A DNA stretch of 64,000 nucleotides from Phytophthora vignae f. sp. vignae (taxonomy: Eukaryota > Oomycota > Peronosporomycetes > Peronosporales > Peronosporaceae): positions 1-64,000 of the forward strand of contig JABJUM010000124.1 in NCBI GenBank assembly GCA_016169955.1, given 5' to 3'. How positions within the stretch are numbered: the stretch's first letter is position 1; every line of letters begins with the position of its first letter. This document shows, in pieces, positions 41,387 through 52,170 of this stretch. The position numbers and the translations under genes were made by a program. Under the pieces are notes generated by a model. The model saw only the letters and a list, made by a program, of their open reading frames with translations, was not told the DNA's origin and made no database searches.

Positions 41387-43483
41387 ATGTTGCAGTCGAG
41401 TCGACGAACCCGGCAAGCTACCAGTTCCGGGAGAATATTGACGATTCGGGCTTTTCTTCACAAAAAAGCAGTCCAGAGCAAGTGCAAAGATTTGGCTGTG
41501 AGTTGCGGCTTCCACATTTTCGTAAAGCAGACCAGCGTGAAGGCCGACAACTCCGGTAACGCGAATTATGCGTGCAAGGCGCTCAACGGAATGCAATATT
41601 TCGACCGGACTACACTAGTTGCCCAGCTCACGTGTCCTTTTTTCGTGAATGTTCACGGGAAATCGGGGAACGCTGCTTTAGCTGGCGGTGAGGGCGGCCA
41701 TGCTTATAGCGGCTGGCAAGTACAGCTTGGGTGACTGCAACTCGCGGCTGTACAGCTTGATATCGGGCGAGCTGTAGAAGCGCGCGTGACACGCGTCTTC
41801 TTGCTGGTAAGGACTGGTCATTGCTCGGCGGATCTTGAGGCCCGAGTCGACCGGCGAGCCCAAGCTGGAGCAGCGTCCGAAGATCGGCCTCAACAGCGGA
41901 AGGCGCGGGTCATACATGGAAGATAACCCAGGCAAATTTTGCGAACAATCACCTCAAGTTCGTTGGTAGTGGCAAGGCCTTGTGTTGAAGGGTCCATTCC
42001 GTTGCCGTCCACGCCCATGCGCAATACCACGCAGCAGATAAGCAAGCTTACCGCAATTGTCGATACCGAGATGCTTCCCGCCCACGATGGATCTACGGCA
42101 TCTATGTCAGGCGCCGCTATCAAGAATTTTCTGAAATCGAAAGGCGCGGATGTAAGCGCTACATCGGTGTCCAGAATGAAGCAGAGAATTCACGACAAAA
42201 TTCACGGCGACTTGGTAGAAAGTTACCGAAAACTGCGAGCGTACTTCGAGTTGATGGCGCACAAGAACCCCAGATCGATTTGGAGAGTGGAAACAGCCGC
42301 GGACGGGCCGTCGTTTGGTCGAGCGTGCTTCATCCCTAACGCTGGCATTCACATTGCTCAGAACTGCAAAAATATGGTCAGCTTTGACGGGGTCCACCTT
42401 AAAGAGGAAATGCACGAACAGGGCATTCATCTGGTAGCTACCGTGAAAGATTACAACAACCACATTGTTCCAGTTGGACTCGCGCTGGTTTCCCAAGAGG
42501 ACAAGGACAACTGGACTTGGTTCCTGGGAGCATTCAAGGGGGGCGTTGGTTGGGAAAAGTTCACGATACTGACGGATGGACAAAAAGGCTTGCTTCCAGC
42601 TGTCGCGGCAATTTTCCCAAACACTGGCCATCGATACTGTTTGCGGCATATCCTGGGCAACATTAACAGGAAATGTGCCAGGTTGTCCCAAGAAGACCGT
42701 GCGTGGGTATGCCGAATGGCACGCAGCGATTGTGAAAATGACTATAAGCTGTATCGGAGTGAACTCGCCGTGAACAACCCTGCCGCTGCCAATTATCTGG
42801 ACGGAATTGAACGTGCTCACCGGGTGAAGTACAGTTTCCAAGAAAAATTTAACCTCCCGAATTTCGACGAAATTATCTCTAATTTGTCGGAGCAAGTCAA
42901 CAACTAGATGGGTAAAGAGCTTCGGACTGCCAAGCCCTTGGACGGTTTTCACTTGTACTTCTTGTAGCTGAGTCAACTGATGTCCAATAGGCGACAACTG
43001 ATTGCAACGTGGACAAAATCTGGTGCATTCTCGGATTTAGTCCCCAAGTTGTTAGAGCGGCGTACAGACCGCCAAGCTGCAGCTGATATTTGCGAGTTCA
43101 CACCCTTTCTCGAGGGTGCGTATAGTGTCCTTTTCAAGGGCCCTGTATCAGTACCAGGATATGTGCACCCAGACCGGGTAGTGGATTTACCGGCGCTGGA
43201 GTGCACGTGCAGCAATTGGCAAGACCAAATGTTCCCTTGTGTCCACGCAATTTGTGCCGCTTCAAGGATGGCCGACGAATCGAATATTTGTATGACGCCA
43301 AGCGTATGTCGATCGAGCACTTCCGCGATACGTACACATTCAAATTTCTCCCTTGGCCGACAACAGCAACCCTGCAGCGGGACGTCACAATTCTACCCCC
43401 ACAACTTGAAATCCCCTCCTGAACGGACTAGTAAAAGAGGGTTGAAGCCGGGAAGAGACCACTACACAAGCGAAAGAATGTGA
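41387..43483 (+). pseudogene. Mutator-like (MULE) transposase pseudogene
   Basis: One plus-strand frame carries three parts of a MULE transposase. An N-terminal FAR1/FLYWCH-like zinc-binding segment ends in CPFFVNVH (about 41510-41660). The MULE core contains FDGVHL and LTDGQKGL, the first two catalytic Asp residues, and a CX2H-like HRYCLRH (about 42020-42905). A SWIM zinc finger CX1CXnCXH (CTCSNW...FPCVH, near 43204-43250) follows. TAG stops at 42905-42907 and 42965-42967 lie in frame between core and SWIM. A stop at about 41733, with ~200 bp of foreign-looking sequence, separates the N-terminus from the core. No terminal repeats identified. Confidence 0.8.
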
Positions 43484-44364
43484 AAAATGCGCTGTAGGGA
43501 CAAGATCAAGCTGCTGTGGGCCAAGCCAATTTATACTTTTAATCTGTACTTTTAACAAACCACATTTCACAATAAATAGATATTGTGCTTTCCGGCAATT
43601 CTAGCCAACTATGCAAGTGCTGCTGAATCATATTTGCATAGGCTATATGAAAAATCTAAACCGATAGATCTTTAGTGTTGTGCCCTAAGAAAACGCGAGA
43701 AAAATATTTCGTGAAAATCTCTAAAACTCTACTTCTCCGGTCCGCTAAAGAATTAACAACTCGGTATGCGCTTTTTGCCGAGTATGCGTCTTTTGCAAAA
43801 AAAACTCGTCCAGTATGCGTCTTTTGCAGTTTTCTCGAATTTCGAAACCTATCTATTAGAGCGCTTAAGCTACTTCTCCGGTCCGCTAAAGAATTAACAG
43901 TTCTCTAATCAGACTGTAACTTGCGTTCTACTGTTCCAACAGAGCTGTGGATGCCCTTAAATTGAAGCGCTTCATCCGTGGTATCACGCAGTATTTTTCA
44001 TGAATGCATATTTCCGCCATTTAAGGCTGTTATCAGTCGGTTTAAACAATCGGTTTTCACAGGTGTGATGTTTAAATTCGCTGCACCATCAAAATTGATC
44101 AGATTAAAATTTGGAAATACACTCCAGAAAGCGGAAAGAGAGCTTATCTCTGTGATATAATGCTGTTCACCAACGAATATTCAAACGCCAGAAAAACAAC
44201 CAATCGTGTTTCATACAAATTACTGATGCTGGAGTTTTGGCCATCGAAATGTGGCATAGAAGGGTACCTCGGCCAATCAAAGATCGAGGTGTTTCATGAA
44301 AAACCTAACTGCTAATTCTTTTCCGGACAGGAGAAGTAGAAGGAGTAGGAACTCTACGTATGTA
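43484..44364. other. Non-coding stretch with a 30-bp direct repeat
   Basis: CTACTTCTCCGGTCCGCTAAAG...AACA occurs near 43730 and 43870 (spacing about 141 bp). Otherwise AT-rich without a supported gene. Confidence 0.5.
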
Positions 44365-44391
44365 CAGCGGATGGATTAATTAAGCGCCCAC
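44365..44391 (+). repeat. Left terminal inverted repeat of a Tc1 element
   Basis: 27-bp CAGCGGATGGATTAATTAAG-type end preceded by TA (44363-44364). Its inverse partner is at 15397-15423. Confidence 0.9.
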
Positions 44392-44730
44392 CTTTAAGCT
44401 ATGGACGTTTCCGCTCATCTTGACTTCAATACTTGGCCAATTGAAGCACGAAGGGTATTATTCGATGCGCAATCACCCAGATTGTCGTTTGAGCACGTCC
44501 GTTTGCATGTCTGTGATTAGCCGTGCGCGCTTGAGTTCCGCCAATCAAATTTGGTTCACCTCTGTGGCACCCGTTGCTATGGCTGTCGAGCAGCCAAATT
44601 TTTACACTTGATTTTAGTATAGATTTGGTGAATGTTACACAAATGTTGCTTGAGGAGCAAGCACCGCATAGCGAGCTTGCAGCACTCCTTCGTACTCGCA
44701 CTTCTCAATTCTCCTGCACAAGAGCCCCCA

Positions 44731-45485
44731 ATGGCTCGCACTACTAGGCGTCACTACTCGCATGATCTCCGTACTCGCGTCGTCAAGAAGTGGAAGACTG
44801 GCCTGAGCAAAAGAAAGATTAGCAGCCATCTCGAAATGCCAAGACGCAGCGTTCGCACTATCATCGCCTACCAGAAGAAGCACGGCCATTGCAAGATAGT
44901 CCCTCGGCCGGGGCGACCACGCTTCACGGACCTCCGCCACGACAGACGCATCGTGCGCGAGGTCGAGAAGAACCGCTTCGTGAGTGCGGCCGTGCTGGCC
45001 ACCCAAGTCTCCAAGGAGATAGGCCGACCTGTATCCAGCGACCTCATACGCGACCGCATCCACGAGGCGGGTCTTCATGGCCGCTCGGCCCGAAAGAAGC
45101 CTTACATGAGCCCCAAGCATCGCCGCGGTCGGCTTAAGTACGCAAAGAGCTTCGGCAAGCTGATGGACCTGTTTTGGAGGCGAGTCCTCTTTAGCAACGA
45201 AGCGTGTGTCGAGCTGCACGGCACGTCTGGCCGTGTATCGGTGCGGCAACGTCCGCATGAGGCGCTCGATGCTAAGTGCGTTCTACCTGCATTCAAATCG
45301 AGCCGTAAGTCGCTGATGGTTTGGAGCTCCATCACGGCTGGCGGCGTAGGTACCTTGCATTTTTGCGAGGAGTCGGTAACGGGCCAGTACTATCGAAAGC
45401 TGTTGCGCAAAGATATTCTGATCACTAAGGCGTTTTTGGGGCTTAAGGGCGAGACGCTGTTTGTGCAGGATAACGCTCCATCACA
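44731..45485 (+). pseudogene. Tc1-type transposase, N-terminal two thirds (interrupted by LTR)
   Basis: ATG 44731 (MARTTRRHYS). Residues ~8-110 form the bipartite HTH DNA-binding region with a GRPRF AT-hook-like linker. The first catalytic position, usually SDE, reads SNE (Asp to Asn, codon near 45195), which should abolish cleavage. The second, QDN, is intact near 45468. The frame is cut at 45485 by TGTGATGAGG, the start of an LTR. The last bases CACA are the target duplication. The fitting C-terminal part is at 15027-15307. The left terminal repeat lies 340 bp upstream, a normal distance for Tc1. Confidence 0.88.
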
Positions 45486-45837
45486 TGTGATGAGGCCCAG
45501 TGGATTTCTCCACCGAACCCAAAGTCCAGCTGACCCGTATCAATCAACGACGCTGATCCGTATCAATCAAGTGGACTTCAAGTACAACATGGCTGAGATG
45601 GACCTGGACCACCAACTGCCGGCACGAGACATGCGACGAAGGTAGCGAAACCCGAAGACTGGGCGAAGCTTCGCTCAGACCCCGGCTTTGAGCAATGCCT
45701 GTCTGGGACCCGAGATGTCTGGCATTAGACATCCCAAGTCTGAGCAGAGTCTGGAAAGCTGAGAGAAGTTGCGCGAAGCCCGAGTTGAGCCTCGAGTGTG
45801 ATGATCGGAGCCCCGCTCAAGTCGAGGAGCTGAGCGG
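45486..45837 (+). repeat. LTR copy B of element-1 family, first part
   Basis: Matches 13072-13423 with four or so substitutions. Interrupted after GAGCTGAGCGG by element 3. The GCGG at 45834-45837 is repeated at 62635-62638. Confidence 0.95.
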
Positions 45838-47327
45838 TGAGGCGAGGCGGGTGAACGCCTGACCGCCCAGGTGTATAGTTAGCGCGCCCTGGATGTAGAC
45901 TCCCGAATGGGGTGCACCCAGAACAGACCCTAGCCGGAAGTGATACACCTAGATGTACACTCCAACCGGGGTGGCGTGTGTCCTTGTGAACAATCCCTGT
46001 GGGTTCGTTTGTCTTCGTAACCAGGGGTCTTCAACCGTAGATGAGCTGTCTTGATACTTGTAGGTCGCTAGGCAGCAGGGCAGAACGTAACCTTCTTGGA
46101 CGTCGCCTCTGACAGCTCTCAGATAACCAAACAATACAAACAGATACAGAGTTATATACAAACACGTAGCCCTTTCTTATTCTTTTGGACCGTGAAAGGG
46201 TCGGTCACTACTCCAGTCAACTTCAGCCGGGGCCCGGGACACTGGTCAATCCCGGCCGGCTTAGCTCACACGCACCACCCTCAGTACCTGAGGGAACATT
46301 AACACAATCAAGTACGTCCTACCACACAATAGCACTTAAATCAATACTTCCCACCTGGGGCTACTCCAACCAGGTGACAAGGTAATCGGTAATATGAAAT
46401 GCGGGGCCTTCCTGTGAGGGACGAGCTCAACCGCAACTAGGAAATGAAATGGAAGTGGATCAACCTCGGGTTGGTACCCGGTACTCACCCCAACTTGGAC
46501 TGGACTCTGTTGCGGGAGCTCAACCCAGATGTCACAGTTGCTGGGCCCTCACGCGTAGCCCTAGTCGGTCCTCCGGGAATGCTCGTCCGGTAGGCTGCTC
46601 CAACTCACTTGCGCGATCCTTGGTAAAACGAACTCTGTTTATCTGTTATCTGTTGTCTCTCTTCTTTGTCTGTCTGGCTATCTTCTGTCGATCTTTACAT
46701 GCACTCCATCTTGACTTGTCTTCACTATGGTCTTGTCGTCGTAATCGTTCGTGGTCTCTCGTAGCATACTTCCAGCAAGTACAATCATCACTGGGTACGC
46801 AAACGAAGTTCAATGTTCCACTGAATCCGAACAGATCTTGGTCGGTTGACTTGGTCGGTCGGAAATATCTTGGACTTTGTATACTGGATCTTCACATCTG
46901 GGATGGTATCTTCGTATCTGCATCCGGGATCCAGGGTTATCTCTATACAGGATCACACTCCACTTGGACTTCGCATCCAGGATTACTTGGGCAGCTTCAC
47001 GGTCTCTGGTTTTTTTTACTCGATCCGGTCGGGCTCCTTTTGCGTTGGGCAGTGCACCAAGAGCAGGCGGCCTCCAGTCGGAGGCACTTCTACGCTCCCT
47101 TGGGCTTTGCCTCTCGTTCGGTACTTGGTTCCAGCCGGGGTCCACTCTTGGGGACATCTCCATCCGGGGTCACCAAACCTTGTACACTGCCAACGCGAGT
47201 CCGGCCAGGATCCGCTTCTCCCATACGCCACGTGTCGCTGCTTCCCTTTCCCAGATTGAGCCGCTGAGCCAACCAATCACGGGCGCAGCTCGGGGGATCC
47301 TGGAAAATCTCCAATTCCATCGTGTCA
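45838..47327 (-). repeat. 3' LTR of element 3 (1490 bp)
   Basis: On the minus strand starts TGACACGATGG and ends CGCCTCGCCTCA. Contains ORFs on both strands that recur identically in the other LTR and are not considered genes. It carries an extra TC at about 46547 relative to the 5' LTR. Confidence 0.95.
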
Positions 47328-47340
47328 ACCGCCCCCTCTT
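47328..47340 (-). other. Polypurine tract of element 3
   Basis: Minus-strand AAGAGGGGGCGGT abuts the 3' LTR start TGACACG. Confidence 0.85.
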
Positions 47341-47492
47341 GTTACGATCCATTGTAGAGTCCATTCGGCGAAACGATAGATCATGACAAGATCTCACGAT
47401 CCGAGCAAGCCCAGATGGGTGGGCGCCCCAGACGGGGATGTCTTCAGTCAACTCCCAACTGTCGCGTCTCTTCTTTGCGCCCTGTCCCAACC

Positions 47493-47512
47493 GGGTCGCT
47501 TTTCATCAATTT
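47493..47512 (+). promoter_or_regulatory. Weak initiator-like motif for the opposite-strand gene (element 3)
   Basis: TTTTCATCAATTTCTC about 70 bases before ATG 47578 keeps TCAT and CAATTT of the oomycete initiator but with altered spacing. Weaker than in elements 1 and 2. Confidence 0.3.
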
Positions 47513-47577
47513 CTCTTCCCAGTCTGCGGCAACGAAATCTCCACTCACAACGAAAACTGCGCCTCACCTCTCAAGCC

Positions 47578-50500
47578 ATGGACGCCCCCGCATCGAGCGC
47601 TGACGCGCCGCTTATCCCAGCGCAACTCCCGCCTTCTGCGCCTCCAGTGGGGGGTGCGGAAGTGGGCGCGGGCAACGGCGGCGACAGTCCGGCTGCTAGC
47701 GGCGAGGCCCATGTGCCAGCCAGGGCCACTACCTCTGCGCGCGAGGCCGACGAGGCCGAGGGGCAGAAGGTCGCCTCCGACGGCGACAACGCTGACGAGG
47801 AGGAGGACGAGGACAGCGCGGAATCTTCTGCGAAAAGTTCGCCTCTGCGCCTCGACGGCCAGCCCATCCAGGGGGACAAGACCGTAGAGAGGGTCCTCAT
47901 CCGGGGTTCGTCAGCTGGGTGCGCTCCGAGCGTCACTGCAGCCATCTCCAGCCTGCTCTCGCTTGATGAGGCGATCGAGCACTCGCGGTCCGGTACTCTG
48001 CCGTCGTCCCATTCGGGGCCTCGTGGCATCGAGAACATCCCGCCTGCTCGTCACGTCCTTCCGCCTAAGCGCCCTGGTGACGGCAACTCCTATCTGGTCG
48101 GCGTTCCCGCACACCCGCTGGCATATCAGTCCGAGCGCTACGTCCAGGATGGGTACGGCGGCACAGAAGCTTTGGCAATCTTCGACGGCTTCTTCGCCCA
48201 GGATCTCCACGATTTGGGTACCCTGGTTGGCAGTCAGACGGAGATGCGCAATAACTTGCTGCGCCCTCATGCCAACCGGGAGTCTCCCAGGCTGTCGCAG
48301 CTCGAGGCCACTTTGAGCTCGTTGCTGTGGCGCCGGGAGTCTGCCTCTGTGCTGTCCCAATTCCCGGTCGAGCGCTTTGCGGAACGCCTATTCTTCACTA
48401 CGTCGTTGCTCCACCGTATCCTCGATAGGGCGCGGCACGGTGATATCCCCATTCAAGGGCCGGTTGAGGTATCTCCCGGCGGGGGCAACACCCTGCAGCA
48501 GCGCTACGACAAGCTTCTCGACGAGCATCGTTTCCTGCAGATGTATCACGAGCGGGAAGTGGCTGCACTCCGGACGGAGAAAGTCGAGATGCAAGCCCGG
48601 CTGGAGAAGGACTTCGCTTTGGCGGCGCAGAGCCATCTGGACGAAGAAAACGCGCTGCGCAACAAGGTCACCGAAGCTGAGGCCAAGCTCGAGCGTGCAG
48701 TCCTTGCCGTCCGTCGCTTGCGGGCATCCAGCCAGGAGGGCGCCTTCGACACGGATCGGCTGATGCAATTCCTGAACCAAGGTGGGGCTGCCACCCGTGG
48801 TCGCTGGCCTCGGCTGGTGCGTCTGCTTCGGCATTTCCAACGGGGATCTGCGCCTCCTGCACACTGGGTCACGAATATCACCGTCGAGGCGGCTGATCGT
48901 CCGTTCAGGATGATCCCGCCCTACTCAGGCCCGGTCGACCCGGACGTCGAAGACGATGACGACAACTACCAAGCGGGTGAGGGCAGCGATAGTCGGTCCG
49001 GCGATCGTGAGGAGAAGTCGGAAGACAATCCACCCACTCCCCCTCGCTCGGACTTCACGGCTGCAGATGGGTCTTCGTCCAAGCCCAAGCGTCGCACGTC
49101 TAGGGGCTCCCGTTCGGGGTCATGTCCGCGCGGGATGGCCGAGCTTCCCAGCAAGGGTGGGCCGGTGTACGTCCAGATGCGGCCCGCGGTCCACCCAGGG
49201 TCTGACGTGCTCCCTCTGTCGCCCCAGACGGACTTCAAGCGTCTGATCCCCGACTGCGCTGCGTCCCTGCCGGAGTTTGTCCCTTGGTCAGGTGTCCGGC
49301 TGGACGTCCAGTTCGTCATGCGGATGGAACATGCGTACGAAGAGGCCTTGGACATCCTCCATCAGGATCGTCCGGCCCACCAGTATTTCCCAAAGCCTTG
49401 GCTGTTGGAGATGCTGGTCAAGATGATGTACCATGGCACTTTGGACGACACTCTCTGGACGCGACATGTGCCAGAGACGTTCTACAAAATGGCCGAGGTC
49501 ATGCTCCAGGGTCGACTCCGGTCGGGGATGTACCCAGAAGAGTTTCCGCCCTTGCGCAACTTGGCTGAGGATGCTGCCGCCGAAATGGAGATCATCGAGG
49601 TCGACGACTCCGGAGAGAGCAGTGATGCCAGCGACTCCGACTACGAGGACAAGGCTGAGACACCTACATCCGGGAAAGCCACAAACGGAGCCTCCCAGGC
49701 GGGGTCGGTCCGGGGAAGTGACTCGTCCGACAGCGACACCGAAGCGGAGCGGCCGGCCAAGCTCAAACGCAACCCCAAGCGGAACCGCGTCGAGTCATCT
49801 TCGGATAGCTCATCCGAGGACGAGCCCCAGTCGTCTTCTTCGTCTCAACGTCGGTCGCCTCGGTTGTCGTCCCAGAAAACGCCCCAGTCTCCTCGGTCCA
49901 AGTTTGCGCTACAGGGCAAGCCCGATCGGAAATCGCCCAAGAAAAACCCCAAGAAGCGCAGCCGGACGTCGAAGTCGAAACGGGAGGGCGAGAAGTCGCC
50001 TTTGGCTCTGAAGTCGTACAAGAATCTAACGGCTGCGGAGTTGGCGATCATCGAGGTCCCGTCTGGGGGTGTCATCTCGTGGCGTCGTCGCGGCATCGGC
50101 AGTCGCTTCGCTCCCAAGAAAGGTGGTATCGAAGGTCAGACGCCCGGCTTCCCGAACTACGCGCCTCTCCAACCCGAAGCTAAGTACCTGGCTAGGCGCT
50201 GGCCTGCAGTCGAAGAGGAGTACGTGGCTCTGATCGAGGCGGAACCCTGGCTGGAGATGTTCAACCACCGGGTCAAGGTCCTGTACTTCCACCGCCGCGA
50301 CCAGCTATCTCCAGCCGTGATCCGTATCCTGGACCAGCATGTGGAGTACATGAAAGATCACCTCCCAGCCTTCTGGCACATCCTGCACTGGTTCATGATG
50401 AAAACCAAGCCCGAGGATGACGAGCAGTGCGATGACCCCACGATCTACGAGCGGGCTCAAGACCTCCACCGGAAACGCCAAGCACTCCACGACGGGGTTG

Positions 50501-50823
50501 CGCGCACCTTCGAGGCCCGTATCAAGCGTCTGATCAAGGCCGGCATGCCGAAGACGATGGTCTGGGAGCCTGGATTCTGGCTGTACCTGTGCAAGATTTG
50601 TTTCCTGTACTTGGTCGACAAGTCAACCAAGAAGGACAACGGCGCGCGATACACCCTGGCCGACCAGATTGCAATGGCTGAACGTGAAGACCCCGGCCGG
50701 ACTCAATGGGCGTCTTGTACAGATGCCGAGCGTTTGGTTCACGTCCCGGCCAAGATCGTCAACAAGATGTTGCTCCCAGAGCGCGAACGTGTCGGCAACT
50801 GGGTCTTGGCCAAGTTTCAGTGA
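47578..50823 (+). CDS. Opposite-strand accessory gene of Gypsy element 3, intact (1081 aa)
   Basis: A fully open frame; ATG 47578 (MDAPASSAD) is preferred to 47383 because the related genes begin with the same Ala/Pro-rich composition. Domains by eye: low-complexity Ala/Gly/Pro then acidic stretch (to ~residue 90); a conserved region to ~280; long coiled coil (~300-385); a block with LMQFLNQG and WPRLVRLLRHF (~395-420); Ser/Asp linker; a second conserved block (MRMEHAYEEAL...MYHGTLDD, ~575-630); a Ser/Lys-rich basic segment with likely nuclear signals (~720-810); and a C-terminal domain (~820-1081) with EPGFW, ADQI, EDPGRTQWAS, GNWVLAKFQ. No enzyme motif or zinc knuckle. It ends 412 bp from the end of pol, tail-to-tail. 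Confidence 0.8.
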   Translation: MDAPASSADAPLIPAQLPPSAPPVGGAEVGAGNGGDSPAASGEAHVPARATTSAREADEAEGQKVASDGDNADEEEDEDSAESSAKSSPLRLDGQPIQGDKTVERVLIRGSSAGCAPSVTAAISSLLSLDEAIEHSRSGTLPSSHSGPRGIENIPPARHVLPPKRPGDGNSYLVGVPAHPLAYQSERYVQDGYGGTEALAIFDGFFAQDLHDLGTLVGSQTEMRNNLLRPHANRESPRLSQLEATLSSLLWRRESASVLSQFPVERFAERLFFTTSLLHRILDRARHGDIPIQGPVEVSPGGGNTLQQRYDKLLDEHRFLQMYHEREVAALRTEKVEMQARLEKDFALAAQSHLDEENALRNKVTEAEAKLERAVLAVRRLRASSQEGAFDTDRLMQFLNQGGAATRGRWPRLVRLLRHFQRGSAPPAHWVTNITVEAADRPFRMIPPYSGPVDPDVEDDDDNYQAGEGSDSRSGDREEKSEDNPPTPPRSDFTAADGSSSKPKRRTSRGSRSGSCPRGMAELPSKGGPVYVQMRPAVHPGSDVLPLSPQTDFKRLIPDCAASLPEFVPWSGVRLDVQFVMRMEHAYEEALDILHQDRPAHQYFPKPWLLEMLVKMMYHGTLDDTLWTRHVPETFYKMAEVMLQGRLRSGMYPEEFPPLRNLAEDAAAEMEIIEVDDSGESSDASDSDYEDKAETPTSGKATNGASQAGSVRGSDSSDSDTEAERPAKLKRNPKRNRVESSSDSSSEDEPQSSSSSQRRSPRLSSQKTPQSPRSKFALQGKPDRKSPKKNPKKRSRTSKSKREGEKSPLALKSYKNLTAAELAIIEVPSGGVISWRRRGIGSRFAPKKGGIEGQTPGFPNYAPLQPEAKYLARRWPAVEEEYVALIEAEPWLEMFNHRVKVLYFHRRDQLSPAVIRILDQHVEYMKDHLPAFWHILHWFMMKTKPEDDEQCDDPTIYERAQDLHRKRQALHDGVARTFEARIKRLIKAGMPKTMVWEPGFWLYLCKICFLYLVDKSTKKDNGARYTLADQIAMAEREDPGRTQWASCTDAERLVHVPAKIVNKMLLPERERVGNWVLAKFQ

Positions 50824-51235
50824 GGTTATCCCATCCAGCGGCCGCGGCAATCCTGGATGTAGTTGCATATCCGTAGCGTAGCACTCTAATTCCATAATCA
50901 CCGTTAATGTCTTCACCGTTCTCGTCACTCTCTTCTTCGTTCAGGCTGTTCATGCTGGCTTAGCCCTGGGTGCAGTCTCGTTCATCACTTGTAGCTTTGA
51001 TACTCCCTCCCAGACAGCATAGCCAACTCCATACATTCGTCATCGAAAACTCCAATCTCGCTCAGGTTACTCTCCATAGTCACACTCTCATCGTAGATTC
51101 GTCCCATACAAATTCACAATCAATTTCCGTAGTTCACAAATTCACATCCAGGTAGCTTGGGGCTCCATCCGGGGGTCTTCCAATTAGGGTCAACATTCCC
51201 AATCGGGATTCTCTGTCTAGACTCGACCTCCCCAA

Positions 51236-52170
51236 CTATTGTATGTTAGGGTGGTCGTCCCCAGCCTGCATGGCTTGGAACCGCGCTCGGGCTTTCGCCC
51301 CTTGATTGAACTCATACAAGAGCGCTCCACAATTCAACTGCGTCATAGGTATCCATTCAGGCTCGTCATACCCCTTCCACTTGATGAGATACTCTCGCGC
51401 CCGTTTGGACGTCCGCGTACGCTTGTTCCACCTGAGATCCAGGATCTTCTCCACTTCATACTCGTCGTTCTCGTTGTCTGCTTCCCAGCTATCCTCGGGG
51501 AGAAGTGCAGTGTCGAAATCATCATCATCTTCGATCTCCGGCTGGATTATAGGCCGTCTGGGATACAACGCCCGGGGCTTCAGTCGGCTGATGTGGACCC
51601 AAGGGTTTACACGGTAGCCCGTGTCTCGACCTTGAGTCTCACTCGGAACTCGTCAACCACTTCGGCGATCCTGAATGGACCATGCCATAGGTGAGCCAAC
51701 TTGCGACTCAAGCCTGGCTGCACTTTTGGGATGTACAGCCAGACCGCATCCCCGACGTTGAAACCTGACTTGAGTCTGTCTGACAACTCGTTCCACTTCC
51801 GGGTTTGTTCTTCGGAACGAATCCGTTTGGCCTTCCTCTGGAGATCTTCTGCGCATGCTCGAGCGTAGCTGTAATCCCGCTGGAGTTTCCTTCGCCACTC
51901 ATACGCATTCCGTTCGGGAACGCTGGATGGTTTAGGGCCCAGCATAGCCGAGATCGTACCCTTGGCGTCCCAACCGTCGGCTAGATAGAATGGGGTGTCC
52001 AAACGGGTAGCATCAAACGACGTGTTGAGCGCGAACATGAGCCTCTCTGCGTGATCGTCCCAGTCGCTTTGATCAGCTTCGGCGATGTAAGCCCGGATGG
52101 ACCTCACCACAGTCTGGACGGAACGTTCCTGCTGCCCATTTGCCTGGGGCCTGTATGCCAACGTCGCTCG
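51236..52170 (-). pseudogene. Pol C-terminal part: integrase end, GPY/F and chromodomain (element 3, frameshifted)
   Basis: Two frames. 52161-51607 carries the catalytic Glu (QQERS) and GPF. After a one-base loss near 51630 (in a GG pair compared with element 2), 51568-51236 carries WVHISRLKPR, an acidic linker and the chromodomain (YEVEKIL, YLIKWKGY, EWIP). Both belong to the integrase begun upstream. A one-base loss in a GGG run near 52180 separates it from the main pol frame. Confidence 0.88.

Noticed and set aside
46449..47267. 272-aa plus-strand ORF, recurring at 61753-62574
   Set aside because: It lies entirely inside both LTRs of element 3, has no recognisable domain and overlaps other open frames there. 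It is doubled because the LTR is doubled.
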